From the NCBI RefSeq assembly GCF_043290135.1, contig NC_134701.1, forward strand, positions 203,623,601-203,687,600: a stretch of 64,000 bases of DNA. The letters run 5' to 3'. Numbering within the stretch: the stretch's first letter is position 1; the number at the start of each line of letters is the position of its first letter. The notes under the pieces are model-generated. The model ran no database searches, was not told where the DNA came from, and saw nothing but the letters and a program-made list of their open reading frames with translations. The DNA is from Rhipicephalus microplus. Taxonomy: Eukaryota > Arthropoda > Arachnida > Ixodida > Ixodidae. This document shows, in pieces, positions 35,811 to 48,214 of this stretch. Position numbers and translations under genes: made by a program.

Positions 35811-37330
35811 TGGTGTGTTTCACTTTTCTCTCGACCGCACGTATTTTTTCTAAAAAAAATTTTCTGTTAAGCTAGCTGGCAAATGGGACACTATTTTTAC
35901 ACTTTAGTGGAATGCAGACAACACACAGGCACATTGAAAGGCCATGTGACTTAGGTGCTAGTTTTTCACATCTTTAACCTATATAAATAGTTAGCCACTA
36001 GTTGAAATAGGCGCTCATTGAAGGTGTTAATACGGTTTGCGTCGACAGTATTTTTCTGCTGTGAGCAACTCAAGCTGCTAATTTCACTAACTTAGTGAAA
36101 CACGCAACAAAGGTGTACCCCTCCACCAGAACCTTTCTCCACCCCACTAGGGGTTGCATCAACTCTGGTATCGGATCTGCTAGAAGAGATCAATTATTTA
36201 AATCGACCGTGTCATTATGCAACGTTTTAATGGCGCCACATGCTTTGGCGAACTCTGAAAGTGGGATGCAGTCGCATGGTGGTGTTCTTACGTGACGTTA
36301 TCGTCTGCCTGCAGGATGTCCCGGATTCATATGTTTTATTTTCGTTTGTTCTGTTCAAGTATGGACTTGGTTGTGGGCGGATGGATTTAAAATCGATTAT
36401 GTCTGTGGTGCACAGCTAGACCTTAAAGAAATAGTCCAACATACCCACAATATTGTACCATGCCCACGTGAAAATCCGCTATAAAGAGCACACAACGCAT
36501 GACAGGCAGCCGTTATATAAATTTTTGATAAACCGTGGCAACGTTTTTCTAAAGATGGGCTTTTTGGAGAAGGCTTTAGGAACGGCTTTTTGGCAAATTA
36601 TAACGCATTCATTATCAGCGAACTACTGACACCTTAAGTATGTGTTTCTTGCACGCTATTTTTTATCACCGTAAGTTAATTGGGCAAAATGGGCGCACAC
36701 ATGCGCAACCAAACCATACAGAAAAACGCTGAACTGCTCGTTGGTCTGCATCAAGAAGCGAAGGTTGGAATCTCAAACAAGACAATAGATATGTACATAT
36801 CTTGTTGCTTCTTATATTCCGAAGGCATGCTAGAAATGCCGATAGAACAAGCTTTTTTGAAAGTAAAGTGTAATCAGAGCAAGGTTGAGAAACCGCTGGC
36901 ACTGTAATGCTGAGCGTATGCACGGAGTACCTAGAGAAAAAGAATAACAGGAATTATTAGCAAAAGGTGGCATTGCTTCGGTATATGATGAAGCGAAGCC
37001 GGAAGGGTCAGTGAGGACAGGACAATACGTCAAAATAGCGAGGCAAATATAGAAATCACGAGGTGGGTTGAGTCCATAGTCCATAAGCGCTTGCACGAAC
37101 TTCAGTGGTTTATAATGCCCAGCTTTGAATGACTTTTCTTCTCGCAACGATATGCTCGAGGTTGAGTGTATACAGATCCTTTGTGAATGGCCTTTCTCGG
37201 TTTATTGGAGGAAACCAGCGGCTATCGCCAGCAGTGCCACTCTGATGGAAGATATTGCCTGCGGATGCGAGCACCCGTTTATGCGTTCAAAGAAAATAAA
37301 ACACAGCTTGTCATAGCAATTCTTCTCGCA
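35811..37330. other. No recognised feature
   Basis: 1.5 kb of unique AT-rich sequence with short frames only. Confidence 0.45.
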
Positions 37331-37440
37331 GAGAGAGAGAGGGAAAGAAAATAAGGAGAGAGGCAGGGAGGTTAACCAGGGCCCAGCAAAGTAGGCTATT
37401 CTGCATTGGGAAAGGGGGGAGGGGCAATCCAACGAAATCT
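37331..37440 (-). mobile_element. LINE 3'-end fragment
   Basis: GAGAGAGAGAGGGAAAGAAA then AGGCAGGGAGGTTAACCAGG and TTGGGAAAGGGG match the 3' tail of the LINE at 7003-8162. Only about 100 bp is present, so it is an extreme 5' truncation or a short derivative. Confidence 0.7.
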
Positions 37441-37477
37441 CAATATAAATCATTCGCAGGTCCTCAGTCTCAGGTTC

Positions 37478-37596
37478 TCTTCCTGCCCACAGCAAGTTGT
37501 TTTTCGTGCACTTCTTTCCTGCTCATATACATCACATTGATTACTAATAACATTGCGTATAGTTTCCGTGGCATTACTCTCTTCAGAGGTCATTGT
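37478..37596 (+). repeat. Solitary fragment of the 455-bp unit
   Basis: TTCTCTTCCTGCCCACAGCA, CACTTCTTTCCTGCTCATAT and ATTACTAATAACATT match the post-head part of units in the 25-28.5 kb array. It shows that the unit also occurs singly, away from the array. Confidence 0.65.
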
Positions 37597-38344
37597 TAAG
37601 TCTATCAAAGCAAAGCGAATCCTTTAATTTTTTACTTCTTGCCATAATCCGACTATAAGAGGAGTCGCAGAAATGCTACCGAGGTGTCAATAGATAGAAC
37701 TGTCTTTTTCAAAGGCACTTTGTTATCGTTGGCCTGCAAGTTTTGAATAGTGATTTTATCAAAGCCTGAATAATTTTATGCTTAGTAGTAGTGCTAGTAT
37801 CAATTTGGTCAGAGGGCATTATGATGCCAGAGTACTCTATGCATCCTGAGTATGAACGTGCCAAGTGCCACGAGCCACTCTGCTGCCACTGTGCTTGACA
37901 AGACCAGTTAGAAGACTCCTGTCGTCGACAGAACAAATGTTTCTAGAAGGCGAAGTCTCGCTGCTGTTAGGTATGACCCCATCGCGTCGTGACAGCCACT
38001 TTATGCGTGTTGACGTGTCTTTAAGCGTTTTCCTCTGAACTTGCAGATTTTTTTCTGTATTCTACTGACGTGAGCAAGTGACACGTTTGGGTGGAACATT
38101 GCAGCAAGCATTCGCACAGGATCGCTTCCGTTATTTTAGATACACTGTGAAATCTGCGTGTTGGCTGTGACGAATACAGCTTAAGCAGAGATCGAATGAG
38201 CTGGCCCATCGCCGCCACTGCGCATGGCGTATGAGATAATATTACCCCAGTGGGGTGGCCTGTCATTGAAGCAGAGATAAAAAGGCTTGCCGATCTATAG
38301 CGAACATAAAAAATATTGGCCCCGTATCTGCATGTAATCTGCAA
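37597..38344. other. No recognised feature
   Basis: Unique-looking sequence with short frames on both strands. Confidence 0.45.
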
Positions 38345-38974
38345 ATGTCGTCGAAAGACGATAGTCTTGCGTGTGTAGAGAGTGAACAAAAACATTTATT
38401 TGATGTTCTGCGCAAGAAAATCAGTGAATGGTATTCTGGAGGCGTTGCGTTAGAGTGTCTCGAGCGTACAGCGGAGGCGAACGAGCGCATCAAGTCACGT
38501 CACACGTGAGACATGAGCGCCATCTGGCAGTTTCTTTTGGAAAACTAAGTGCGTGGCCGTGCGCGCCTGTCTCAGGGGTAATAAGGTGTAGAAGGCGAGG
38601 CGATGGGTAGGTGCCACCACCATCTCGTCTTAGCAAACCGTTGGAAACACTCCCCGTTCTGTGCAAGCGTTGCATGGTAAGCGCAGCGTGATAAGCGCTA
38701 CGGTCCTTAACATTACTTATGTATGCGTTTTCTTGTAAGAGATGCATATGCAGAATGTATGCGTGTTGTTATTGTGCCCCAGATATGCACAATAATTGCT
38801 TTTAATTGATAATTGCACAAGCATGAACGCTCAACATTGAGCAACATTGGTGGTCGCTGCGGATGGGGTCGGCCGTTTCAAGTACCCAATGCTGGTAAGA
38901 GAAAACAAACAGACAAATGCACAGGCAGACAGTCAGACCGAAATTGTCCTCAAGAGAGACCATCGTCCTTAAAA
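38345..38974 (+). repeat. Dispersed element DR-B, copy 2
   Basis: It is collinear with 32600-33266. Left end GAAAGACGATAGTCTTGC and inverted right end TTAAGGACGATGGTCTCT keep the terminal inverted repeat. It is more diverged in the middle (about 38540-38720). Confidence 0.75.
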
Positions 38975-39531
38975 ATGCGAGGGGAGGAGGGGATTGCTCT
39001 GTGTTGTTTTCAAGGGTGCGGTCGACCATCGCTGGTGCGTGTGCTATTCCGCTATCTCGGCAGCCACCAGCAGGCGGATCTAATACCCTTCCATGTGCGG
39101 CGCCCTCACCGCGAAGAGAATATGCGAAAACTGTCCGTGGAGCAGTCGCATTCTCTTACACTAGCATTATGCTGAGCTGCATGATATGGGAGCCTAAAAA
39201 TTTAGCTGCAAGCCTCAATTCGTATCACCCTACAATGTGTTGCTATTGCATACATGTATTCATCCTTGCGGTGAACCTGGCTTTTTTTTCGTTATCTTCA
39301 GCACTCTGGTCACGGGGCCGCAAAGGAATATAACGAAGGAAGATATCTTTTTTTCCTCGGCAATCGCTTCATGAATATTTATGTACCAATGTGTGTTGAA
39401 ATTATGCTTCCTACGTCGGCAGGAAATAAGCCTTTCTCTGTCAAATTCAACTGATTTGGTTGAACTCAATCACCCAGTTTATCATTTAGAGTATCGCCAC
39501 CTTTTACATGCATTTGAACGAAGAACATTGC
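38975..39531. other. Spacer with short shared terminal phrase
   Basis: GGAGCAGTCGCATTCTCTTA then CACTAGC at 39141-39167 recurs near 25045. Otherwise unrecognised. The TSD of the following SINE starts at 39532. Confidence 0.4.
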
Positions 39532-39544
39532 GTTCCACTCAATC

Positions 39545-39693
39545 TGATTGATTGATTGATTGATTGATTGATATGTGGGGTTTATCGTCCCAAAACCACC
39601 ATATGATTATTAGAGACGCCGTAGTGGAGTGCTCTGCAAATTTCGGCCACCTGGCGTTCTTTCTCGTGCACTCAAATCTGAGCACATGGACCT
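39545..39693 (-). mobile_element. 5'-truncated Ruka-like SINE, minus strand
   Basis: Only the body and tail remain (reverse of CAGATTTGAGTGCACG through CTCCACTACGGCGTCTC and a (TCAA)n tail). The tRNA head with both promoter boxes is missing. A perfect 13-bp TSD GTTCCACTCAATC (39532-39544, 39694-39706) shows that the truncation happened at insertion. Confidence 0.92.
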
Positions 39694-39706
39694 GTTCCAC
39701 TCAATC

Positions 39707-41424
39707 GAAAGTTTACTTTTGAGTAACACATATATGAAGAGCTTCGTTGGTGAGCTTCTGGAAGTGGTGGTAAATAAAGGGAATTATATCTACTGCATTG
39801 ACAGACATTCATTTTTCGGCGGAATCAACCGAATATACCAATACTCTCAAGCATCAATTCTTCGAGTGCACCAAGCAATCATTGCTACATTATTTTTGGC
39901 GAACCCCATTTATTCAATCAAAAGAAATGTAGCAAAGACCCAAACACCTTTCTCCTTGACTACCCAGGTTTTATCCTCTCTCTCGTTCTCGCTGTCCCTT
40001 TTTACCACCTAAACTCTGCTGTTTACATCGAAGCTCTCGCTATTACCGAGTCCACCCCAAACAACTCGAACCATTTGAAACTTTCTTGCAAACAAACTTA
40101 ACATCGCATGCCTGCCTATTGTAAAAGCCCACTGTCATAGCTAGAACGCTCAAGCCTGCCGCCGTGAATGCGTTTGCGGTGAAGCGAAAAGTATTTTTTC
40201 AACCAGGAAGCACTTGTCCCAGCGCCAATGTCAACACGGCCGATATACCTGTCACGCTGGGTGGTGTGTTAGATGCACGACCATGCTAGGTGACACTGTT
40301 AGCCTAAACGATCTGGAACGAGGGATCCATCACCAATCCGTAAATTACGTCCTCACCGCTCCCGAAGAATGTTTTTGCCATGGCGCTCACCTCTGGGGAC
40401 ACGAGGCACGCTGTTTACGCCATGCTATAGCCCCGCATGCATATACGATCAGAGCTTTCACAGAATGGGTAATATTCTGGTTTGACACAGCGTCAGCGCG
40501 AGGCGTTTTTAATTAACGCTCGACGGAACCGCCGCACGGTGACGGGCACACCTAGAATGAGTGGTGGGTTAAAAAAAACGAAACGAAAAACTTGCGTCCT
40601 GTGAACTAGTCATCTGCATGCGGAAAAGCCTGTCTCATTTCTTGCTTCCATCTTTATCTGACCAGCAGTACTTTGCTTGACCGTAGATATCATAAGGCGT
40701 ACTGTGAATCCTCGCGCGCAAGCTATCAAGTACAGTGAAGGGGCGTATAGCTACGGCACACACTGGGCACGTGGCAAAGCATTGCCTGTAAGACTGAACA
40801 TGAAAATGCAATTGGTACCTTTAAAGAATGCACATCTATACCAAACTTGAAGTACCCTATTGTGTAAACAGGATAGTCTGTGTATGTGCACATCATGTCT
40901 GTGTCTATGCGATCAGTGTAAATGATATAGTTGATAACCGGTGCTTTACTGAACTTGAAAGATGTCAAGTAGGTTCAGCCCGGAAACAGTGTTGCGGAGA
41001 TGGCCGTTACCTATAACAAGACGAACTGCTTACTTTAGAAAATATCATTGCAAAAAACAAAGAAAGGGAGGAATAGAAGAAAGAAAGAAATGAAAATTAA
41101 GGCAGCCTTGCAGTAGGGGTGCCGAGCCGGAAAAAAGCGTGGAGCTGGGAAGCCCGCTTTGATTCTCTTCGGGTTTCTCTTTTTTTTTCTAGCGTTAATA
41201 TCGTCATCAAGTCCCTCGAAGAACAACACAGAACGCTTCTATTTGCGTTGAGCGTGTTTACAGATGGCTTTGCTGTATTTGTGTTTGCCTGCGTTACGCC
41301 AAGTGACCATGACAGCATGCGACAGCCCGAGCATCTGATTCTCTGGGCACTTAAAAAGAAGAAAAATCAAGACCGTAGGTCTTGGATGTGTTTGCTCAGC
41401 AGGAGAAGGGCTACATCATTTTTC
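39707..41424. other. Mostly unique stretch
   Basis: It contains a 100-codon frame at 40214-40516 with an N-terminal C-x6-C-x4-C-x2-C cluster but no signal peptide or domain. Nothing else is recognised. Confidence 0.4.
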
Positions 41425-41436
41425 GACAGGATGTAG

Positions 41437-41688
41437 CTGCCCCGCCGCGATGTTCTAGTAGCTAAGGTATACTAGGCTGCACACCCGCATGTCGCGGGAT
41501 TGAATCCTGGCGGCGGCGGTGGCTGCATTTTCGATGGAAGCGAGAACGCTGTAGACCCGTGTGCTCAGATTTGGGTGCACGTTGAAAAACCGCAGGTGCC
41601 GGAAATATCCGAAGTCCTCCACTACATCGTCTCTCATAATCATTTGGTAGTTTTGTAACATTAAACTCCGCATATCAATCAAATCAAT
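41437..41688 (+). mobile_element. Ruka-like SINE, full length
   Basis: The degenerate head CCGCCGCGATGTTCTAGTAG has a weak B box (GGATTGAATCC). The body has CAGATTTGGGTGCACGTTGA and the tail is CATATCAATCAAATCAAT. A perfect 12-bp TSD GACAGGATGTAG flanks it at 41425-41436 and 41689-41700. Box decay suggests it is no longer transcribed efficiently. Confidence 0.9.
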
Positions 41689-41700
41689 GACAGGATGTAG

Positions 41701-43514
41701 GAAGGACGATTGTTCGACTGCGTATTGATACGTAATATTTTGACAAGCATCATACATATTTGGACACCTAATAAACAATTCGCTACTCAAAGTAGCCAAA
41801 TTTGTCCATTACTGCAAACGTCATCGCTTTCAATAAAAAAAAAGCTTCAGACCCATAAAACTAAAGGTAAATACGTCGAAAATATAAAGGGTAAGCGGAA
41901 GAATGGATTGACCATAGTACTGTGGCACGTTAACACACTGGTATAAAATGTGAACATAGTTAATCAGAATACGCAAACATGGCGGGGGGAAACTGCTCTT
42001 TCAGATTTATTGTGAAGTTACAGATTGAGTCCTAGAACTAATTTCGAAATCAAACTAATTTTGAAAGGGGGACTTAAATATTTAGTTGAGCCCAAGGTTA
42101 CGAGAAAATAAAGCTTGGTTAAAACGTCTTATGATGTTTATCATAAAAAGGTTAATATATTATGAGATCTAAGAGGGGTTCTGGGAGAGAATGAAGCATC
42201 GAGAAAGCACGTGCCGTGAGCAGAAATAATGAGGTCCTCCAATAAGCCAGTCTGGGCACGTGCGATAATTAATGCAGCAGGTGCATGACTGAATTAGCGC
42301 TTGGGTTAAGGGGAACTAAAGTTAGAGCCTAAGAACCTAACCTTTGCTTTTGCGTTTAGCGGCCATCATTCGTTGATTCAACTTTCGCACGCACAGCACG
42401 TGCCCGAATTCTTTACCAAAACATGCAAAAGCGAACCACGAAAGTAATATTTTGAGAGCTTTTAGTAATTTCTGAAGCTTAATTAGGGCTAAGTATTACA
42501 GAGACAGAAGTAGTTTTGCTCAAATGAAAGTTTGGACTCCCACGTACGGTGGTCTTGAAAAACTGACAGAGCCAGACACTGGACACAAGAAAAACAAAAC
42601 ACAAAATGTTTAAATTGGGACCCCTGGCAGTACGTTACGTAATCTCTTGCTATTTTAAGATTTCTCAAATCTTTCTCGGCCAATACATATATAGCTGGGG
42701 AATGAAGTCTGAGGGTATAATTTCCTGCTAATTTATAAGTACTGGCATTATATATAACATTAGAAAAATGTTCTTGGAGGCCGTGATCGACTGGAATGCC
42801 AGCATTGTCGGCTAAAGCCTTTGCACGTTTACATCGTACTGTTTGAGGACTATCCTCAGATAATTATACAATTTATAGAACATATTACTAGTAGACGTAT
42901 ATCAGTCCTTACGAGTTGTTATATAGCAGCCTTATCTCTCTGTATCCGCTTGTTTTTATATATTTTCATCTTTGTTCACGTCACTGTTTTACATTTACAT
43001 ATTTGATCTGCCATTACTATTCCTAATCGAACCTTGTCTATACTTCAATACAAAGATATCGCTATTGTTATCACCTTATGTCTCGTTTTATTACTTTACT
43101 TCATATGTATCAGCGTATCTCTCGCAAGTCACTATACCCTCTCATTCGTCACCAGTGCCAGTAAGTTCGCGTTAGTTTTCGCACCGAAAACCACTTTTAA
43201 ATTCGGAACCCACTAGGGAACCGACCTGTGGTATTCTGTTGTATTCTCTGACCAATTGCTGAACTGGTAATCTCATGTCACTTGGCTTCACGCAGACAGA
43301 TTGATACTGAAATATTGGCAGTGTAAATTGATGGGACGCAAAGGAGGATACAAACGAGCAAAGAAAGAACTCCTCTGCCCACTGACCGATGGATCAGAAT
43401 CGTGTATAGCGTAGCTATGGTAATATTGCTGTGTGAAACTACAGTGTTAAAAGGGGGTAAGGAAGGGAATCCGAGTAGAAAAAAATAGATGTGAGTGGGA
43501 TGAGAAGGAAAAAA
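41701..43514. other. AT-rich unique stretch with a TM-like frame
   Basis: The frame at 43034-43216 has a hydrophobic segment (IAIVITLCLVLLLYFICISV) and a perfect GTAAGT donor-like hexamer at 43161. It is an exon-like coincidence that I cannot confirm. Nothing else is seen. Confidence 0.35.
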
Positions 43515-43985
43515 AATGGCAGCATATCCAAAGAGTGATTGACGGAGAGTGGAGGGAAGCATTCGTCCGTCCATTCATTCTTGCTTCCGTCCGTCCATGC
43601 GTCCGTCTGTGTGACCATCCATGCGTCCATTTGCCCGTTCGTGCGTGCGTCTGTTCGTACGTCCGTCCCTGCGTTCGTCCATGCATCCGCCCCTGCGTCG
43701 GTTTATGCGTCGATCCATGGATCTATCTGTGTGTCCTTTCATCCATGTATTCAACACTCCAAGTACCACCATCTCGTATCTTTTCATCATATATTCCCCA
43801 TATAGAAGCAATGCCATCCAGCGGTCATTCCAAGGACTAAATGAGAGGTGGCACACGCACACTTTTTTACGGCTTGCGCTTCGGGTCTACTTCCCACCTT
43901 TAGCAACCTCGAGTTCATGGTATATACTAGTTCACTGAATTCATGGCATTGCGGCCCAACGCTCGCTAAACCTTTCTCGCTAAAC
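43515..43985 (+). repeat. Dispersed repeat DR-A, truncated copy
   Basis: It begins ATGGCAGCATATCCAAAGAG, contains the array (43570-43745) and the CTCGAGTTCATGGTATATAC block, and stops at CGCTCGCTAAACC. The TTTTAGGGGCGAAGC end is missing. Confidence 0.82.
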
Positions 43986-44096
43986 CACGCAGTGTCACAT
44001 TACAGGGACAGTTAAGAGAAGTCAACGGCCCCACGACGGGGCCGAAAGGTGAGGTCTTCGTTTCCATAGTGCAAGTGCCCTCCTCAGTGCTAAGAC

Positions 44097-44537
44097 ACTA
44101 TACTCGGCGATGAATGTTTTGGCTTTGGAGTGAAGGCTACAGAGCCGAATTGTGGGCATCCTACCTCTAGTGAATGTAGTTCCACAACAGCACCCGTATT
44201 TTCGCCGTAATATATATAAATTCCCGTTTTATTTTCTACGCGGCATTATTTGAGACAGGACGCAGCTCCCACCATAAGATAGTCGTAGTTACTTGAATTT
44301 ATTCGTTGTGACTTCCCGTTTTCGAACGCGCGAGAAAGTCCCGCCTTTTTACGTGCCCCTCAAACGCTAAGCGGCGTATGCGTCTATATGAAGCGCTGAC
44401 GGGGCGCCCCCGTCACTTTCCGTAGCGTTACGAGACGTGCGCCAAAACGGACTACCTCGCGTAGTGGTACATGGGCAGAGGCTCCGCCTCCACAGCTTTC
44501 CCTTCAGTGCCAAGAAAAGTTGTCGCCGAGTATAGCA
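44097..44537. repeat. Inverted-repeat element (fold-back or MITE-like)
   Basis: CTATACTCGGCGA at 44097-44109 is matched by TCGCCGAGTATAG at 44525-44537. The similarity extends inward for about 40 bp with mismatches (TTTTGGCTTTGGAGTGAAGG against the inverse of CCCTTCAGTGCCAAGAAAA). The 440-bp body is GC-rich near 44330-44460. No convincing TSD. Confidence 0.6.
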
Positions 44538-45802
44538 CAACCAACTGGACCTTGATCAACTTTCATCCACCCATCAATTCGTTACCTTACTTGTGTCTGC
44601 TTCATATTGCTGCAAAGTATTTACCTCTTTACACTAAATACAAAATATTCATTGGGAACACCTTGGCTTATTTGTGTAGTGAAGATTGTGGTGTGGCCCT
44701 TTATTCAGCGTTAGCTGTTTCGGTGTCAGGCGAAACCCACGAATGTGTTATGTGTCACTGGGCTGCATCCACGCAATGGGGCCAAGTACAAGAGCCTCAA
44801 CGCCAAACCATGGCCGCCGAATGTCGCGAACTCATGCTCCGTCCCTGCGTGGGACGAGACAGGTGGCGTGGGGTCACCCCAGCATATTCTCTGAACCCAA
44901 ATAGAGTTTTCATCATCATCATCACCTTCATGGAGCCTAGGAAGTTTAAACTATAAATTACTTGCGGGCCTAGCGTACCCTAGCGTAATGAACGGTACTC
45001 GCATCTCGAGTCTCACCCGGCTATTCGGCTGTCTTTAAATGCCGCGGTACCGGATGCGTAGCCAGGTCGCTTGGGCAAACCCCTTCCGATGGAGGAAGCG
45101 GGAGCAGGTATTGTGCCTTTTGGCGTGCAACTCCTCCAGGATTTTTCGCCCAAGTTGTATTCGTATATACATTGATAATTCTGAACAAATATAAATACCA
45201 AGATAAAACTCCATCTAAACCTAAATATCCCCCCCCCCTCCTTCCCGAACAAATCTGTGGCGGCTTTTGCGCGAGAGAATGTCTTTGTCTTGTCAGCTCT
45301 TAACCTACAGTAAGGATCATGGGCTCCCTCTATACATATTTAAAAAGACGTTATTCATTTTGCCCGACATCAACCAGGTCTGGTGTATGTTTATGCTATC
45401 ACCACGTAAGCCTATCACACTTTCAGATAAAATAACCTTGGGACATGGGCCCACGCGTCGCAGGCCGTCAAGCTCTATGACCATTGCTGCTATTTTAATT
45501 TCAACCGTGCTGAGAATTCAATATGTAGGCTTGTAATCGACAGGCACACATATTATACCTTGCAGAAAGTTTTTTTACCCCTTGTTTGTTTATTTTCATC
45601 CAATAATCCCTCTATCTCAGAATATAGGGTAGCAAGTCTGCTTGATCTCCCTACGTTTCATTCTTTTTCTCCGCCACTTCGAAATCGCATGTGCTAAATT
45701 TTGATTTTGGATCCCAATCAGTCGCCAATTAAATACAGAATGGCTCTAACGTTACGTTGCCTTATATATCTAGAGAGCACCTATATTATAGTTCTTCTTT
45801 TG
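44538..45802. other. Unique stretch including a probable retroelement 3' end
   Basis: The frame 44471-44956 is unrecognised, but its end (CCCAAATAGAGTTTTCATCA then (TCA)n at 44915-44928) looks like a LINE/SINE 3' end with a short-repeat tail. A C-run lies near 45231. The rest shows nothing. Confidence 0.35.
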
Positions 45803-46809
45803 ATTTTAGGGGCGAAGCTCCTTATAGCGGCACCCGTTCGTTTTCCGTAGAATGTAACAAGTATAACATTTTGACCTCCAAGGTGGTGCCGGTGAGAGAC
45901 TTCTTCTGTGCGTTGTTGAACAATAAAAAATAGTGCTCAATGTACATGTCAATGGCTGCTAATGGGGAATGAAAGACAGAAGCATTCGGCTTTTAGTTAA
46001 CGCGCAGGCTGCGATCACCATTAGCAGCCATAGTCATGTACATTGAGCACTATCTGACAAGAAAGGGTTGCTACGTTATACTCACTGGGTGTAACCTCCT
46101 TAGCTTTAGAAAGGTTTAGCGAGCGTTCGGCCGCAGTGCCATGAATACAGTGAACTAGTATATACCATGAACTCGAGGTGGTTAAAGGTGGAAAGTGGAC
46201 CCGAAGCGCAAGCCGTAAGAAAGTAAAAGCCGAATTCTCCGCCTCTCATTTCCCATTAGCAGCCATTGGCATGTACATTGAGCACTATCTAACTAAAATG
46301 TTTGCTACGTCATACTCGCTGGGCGTAACCTTCTTGGTTTTCGAAAGGTTTAGCGAGCGTTCGGCCGCAGTGCCATGAATACAGTGAACTAGTATATACC
46401 ATGAACTCGAGGTGGTTAAAGGTGGGAAGTGGACCCGAAGCGCAAGCCGTAAGAAAGTGTGCGTGTGCCACCTCTCGTTTAGTCCTTGGAATGTCCGCTG
46501 GATGGTGGTGCTTCTATATGGGGAATTTATGATGAAAAGATGCGAGATGGTGGTACTTCGAGTGTTGAATAGATGGACGAACGGACACATAGACAGATGC
46601 ATGGATGGACGCATGAACGGACGCAGGGGTGGTTGCATGGATGAACGCAGGGACGGACGCACGAACGGGCGCACGCACGGACGGGCTGATGGACGCATGG
46701 ACGGTCACACTGACGGGCGCATGGACGGACGGAAGCAAGAACGAATGGACGGATGAATTCTTCGCCCCACACTCCATCATTCACTCCGTGGATATGCTGC
46801 CATTTTTTT
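45803..46809 (-). repeat. Dispersed repeat DR-A with internal duplication
   Basis: A full copy from TTTTAGGGGCGAAGCTCC to GTGGATATGCTGCC. The CCATTAGCAGCC...CGTAAGAAAGT section occurs twice in tandem (starts at about 46018 and 46253, period 235 bp). The array is at 46570-46755. Confidence 0.88.
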
Positions 46810-47756
46810 CTTTTGGATGTGCGTTATGTTTCGATTGTATTCTCAAAGTACAACGTAATGGTGAAGCGCAATCTTCAAACGAACAGGTTTAAAAGATTTA
46901 CTTGACCATAAAGTGCATTCGCTTAACCAGCACTTTCTTTTACAATTTTTTCTTCGGTACTAGATTCACTAGACTCGTTGCTGAATTCCTGAAGAACAAA
47001 ACTTACTATTCCAAGTAAACACGTTGCTATTATGACCTACTTAAATTGATGACTGGCTTTAATTATGAAAGATACTTCATTAACGACGTGGTGTCCTTCG
47101 CACCACAACTACACTCACCGACCTCATTTGTCCATACAATTCAAAATGTTATTGGTCGGTTCGCCCTTCTAATTCTATATTTAATAATTGGGAAATCACA
47201 CTGACAGCAGGAGAAAATGAAGAAATGAATTAGTGCTAGCCCTGAAAACCTTCATCTAGCGTAAATCGCAGTCTCTAGTGTGTTCTTTGCCTTCGACCCG
47301 TTTTTCAGCTCACTGTCTTATCAGTGTTAGCCAGGTTTAAACCGCTGTCTGAAAATTGTGTTGCGCACGCAAAGGCCGGTTCATCAATCTCGTCCCCGCC
47401 ATCTCAATCTCACCGCTGAAATATCGTTAATACTCTAATCCAGCCACCGAGCTATCTGGGGACGTTTCGTAAGCAGCACATTCTACGAGCCCAGCAAATA
47501 CATTTCGTGACTTGGAGGAAGGTCCTTGCTTGCCTGTTTCAAATATTAGCAATTATTTTCTGCTTTCGGGTGACGAGCTGCATCGATCGCATCACTCAAC
47601 ACACCACTGTACCAACGCATTGACCCATGCTCGTGATGAAGCTGTTCTGCGAATAATTCCCCAACAATTCAGCGATTATCATATTGCATATCTACAGCAG
47701 ATATACTACAGTGCGTACTAATAGTATAGTGGCATGACCTGGAAGCCTCATGAAAA
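46810..47756. other. No recognised feature
   Basis: Unique AT-rich sequence. Confidence 0.45.
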
Positions 47757-48214
47757 AAAAAAAGACGTCAGGCCTGCGCGGAGGGCACAGCACAGTCTCA
47801 GTGAAAGCTAGAAGAGCGGCTTTTCAGAGCCTTTTCTAAACACTCTTTGGATAACTGCTGCAAGCACACTTGCTGGGAACCCACTACGGCATTAATAATA
47901 ATAATTTCTGTGTAGTAGGTCACATTCACTATGCTATTTTTCGTCTATCAACGGAGAAGCGTGGTATCCGCTAAACACTTGCAAGAAACTCTGTGTCAAT
48001 TGTTCATGCATTGGCTGACAACGATGGAGAATTATGCATGAAGTGGGTATGCACCGCAGTTAATAGGTGATCAAGAACAAGCTTGTGTAATGGGTTGGAG
48101 CATTGGGGATGACCCACTCTTTATGCGATTTGCACTGTGTGACACCTGGTTGCTCTTTTGTTGTTCTAAAACGCTTTCTTACTCATAATGACGTGATTCC
48201 TTTCCCGACATTAA

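Noticed and set aside
44471..44956. 161-codon ORF as a host gene
   Set aside because: It starts inside an inverted-repeat element and ends in a retroelement-like tail; no domain recognised.
46285..46892. ORFs of 87-137 codons on both strands
   Set aside because: DR-A array by-products at 46.6 kb.
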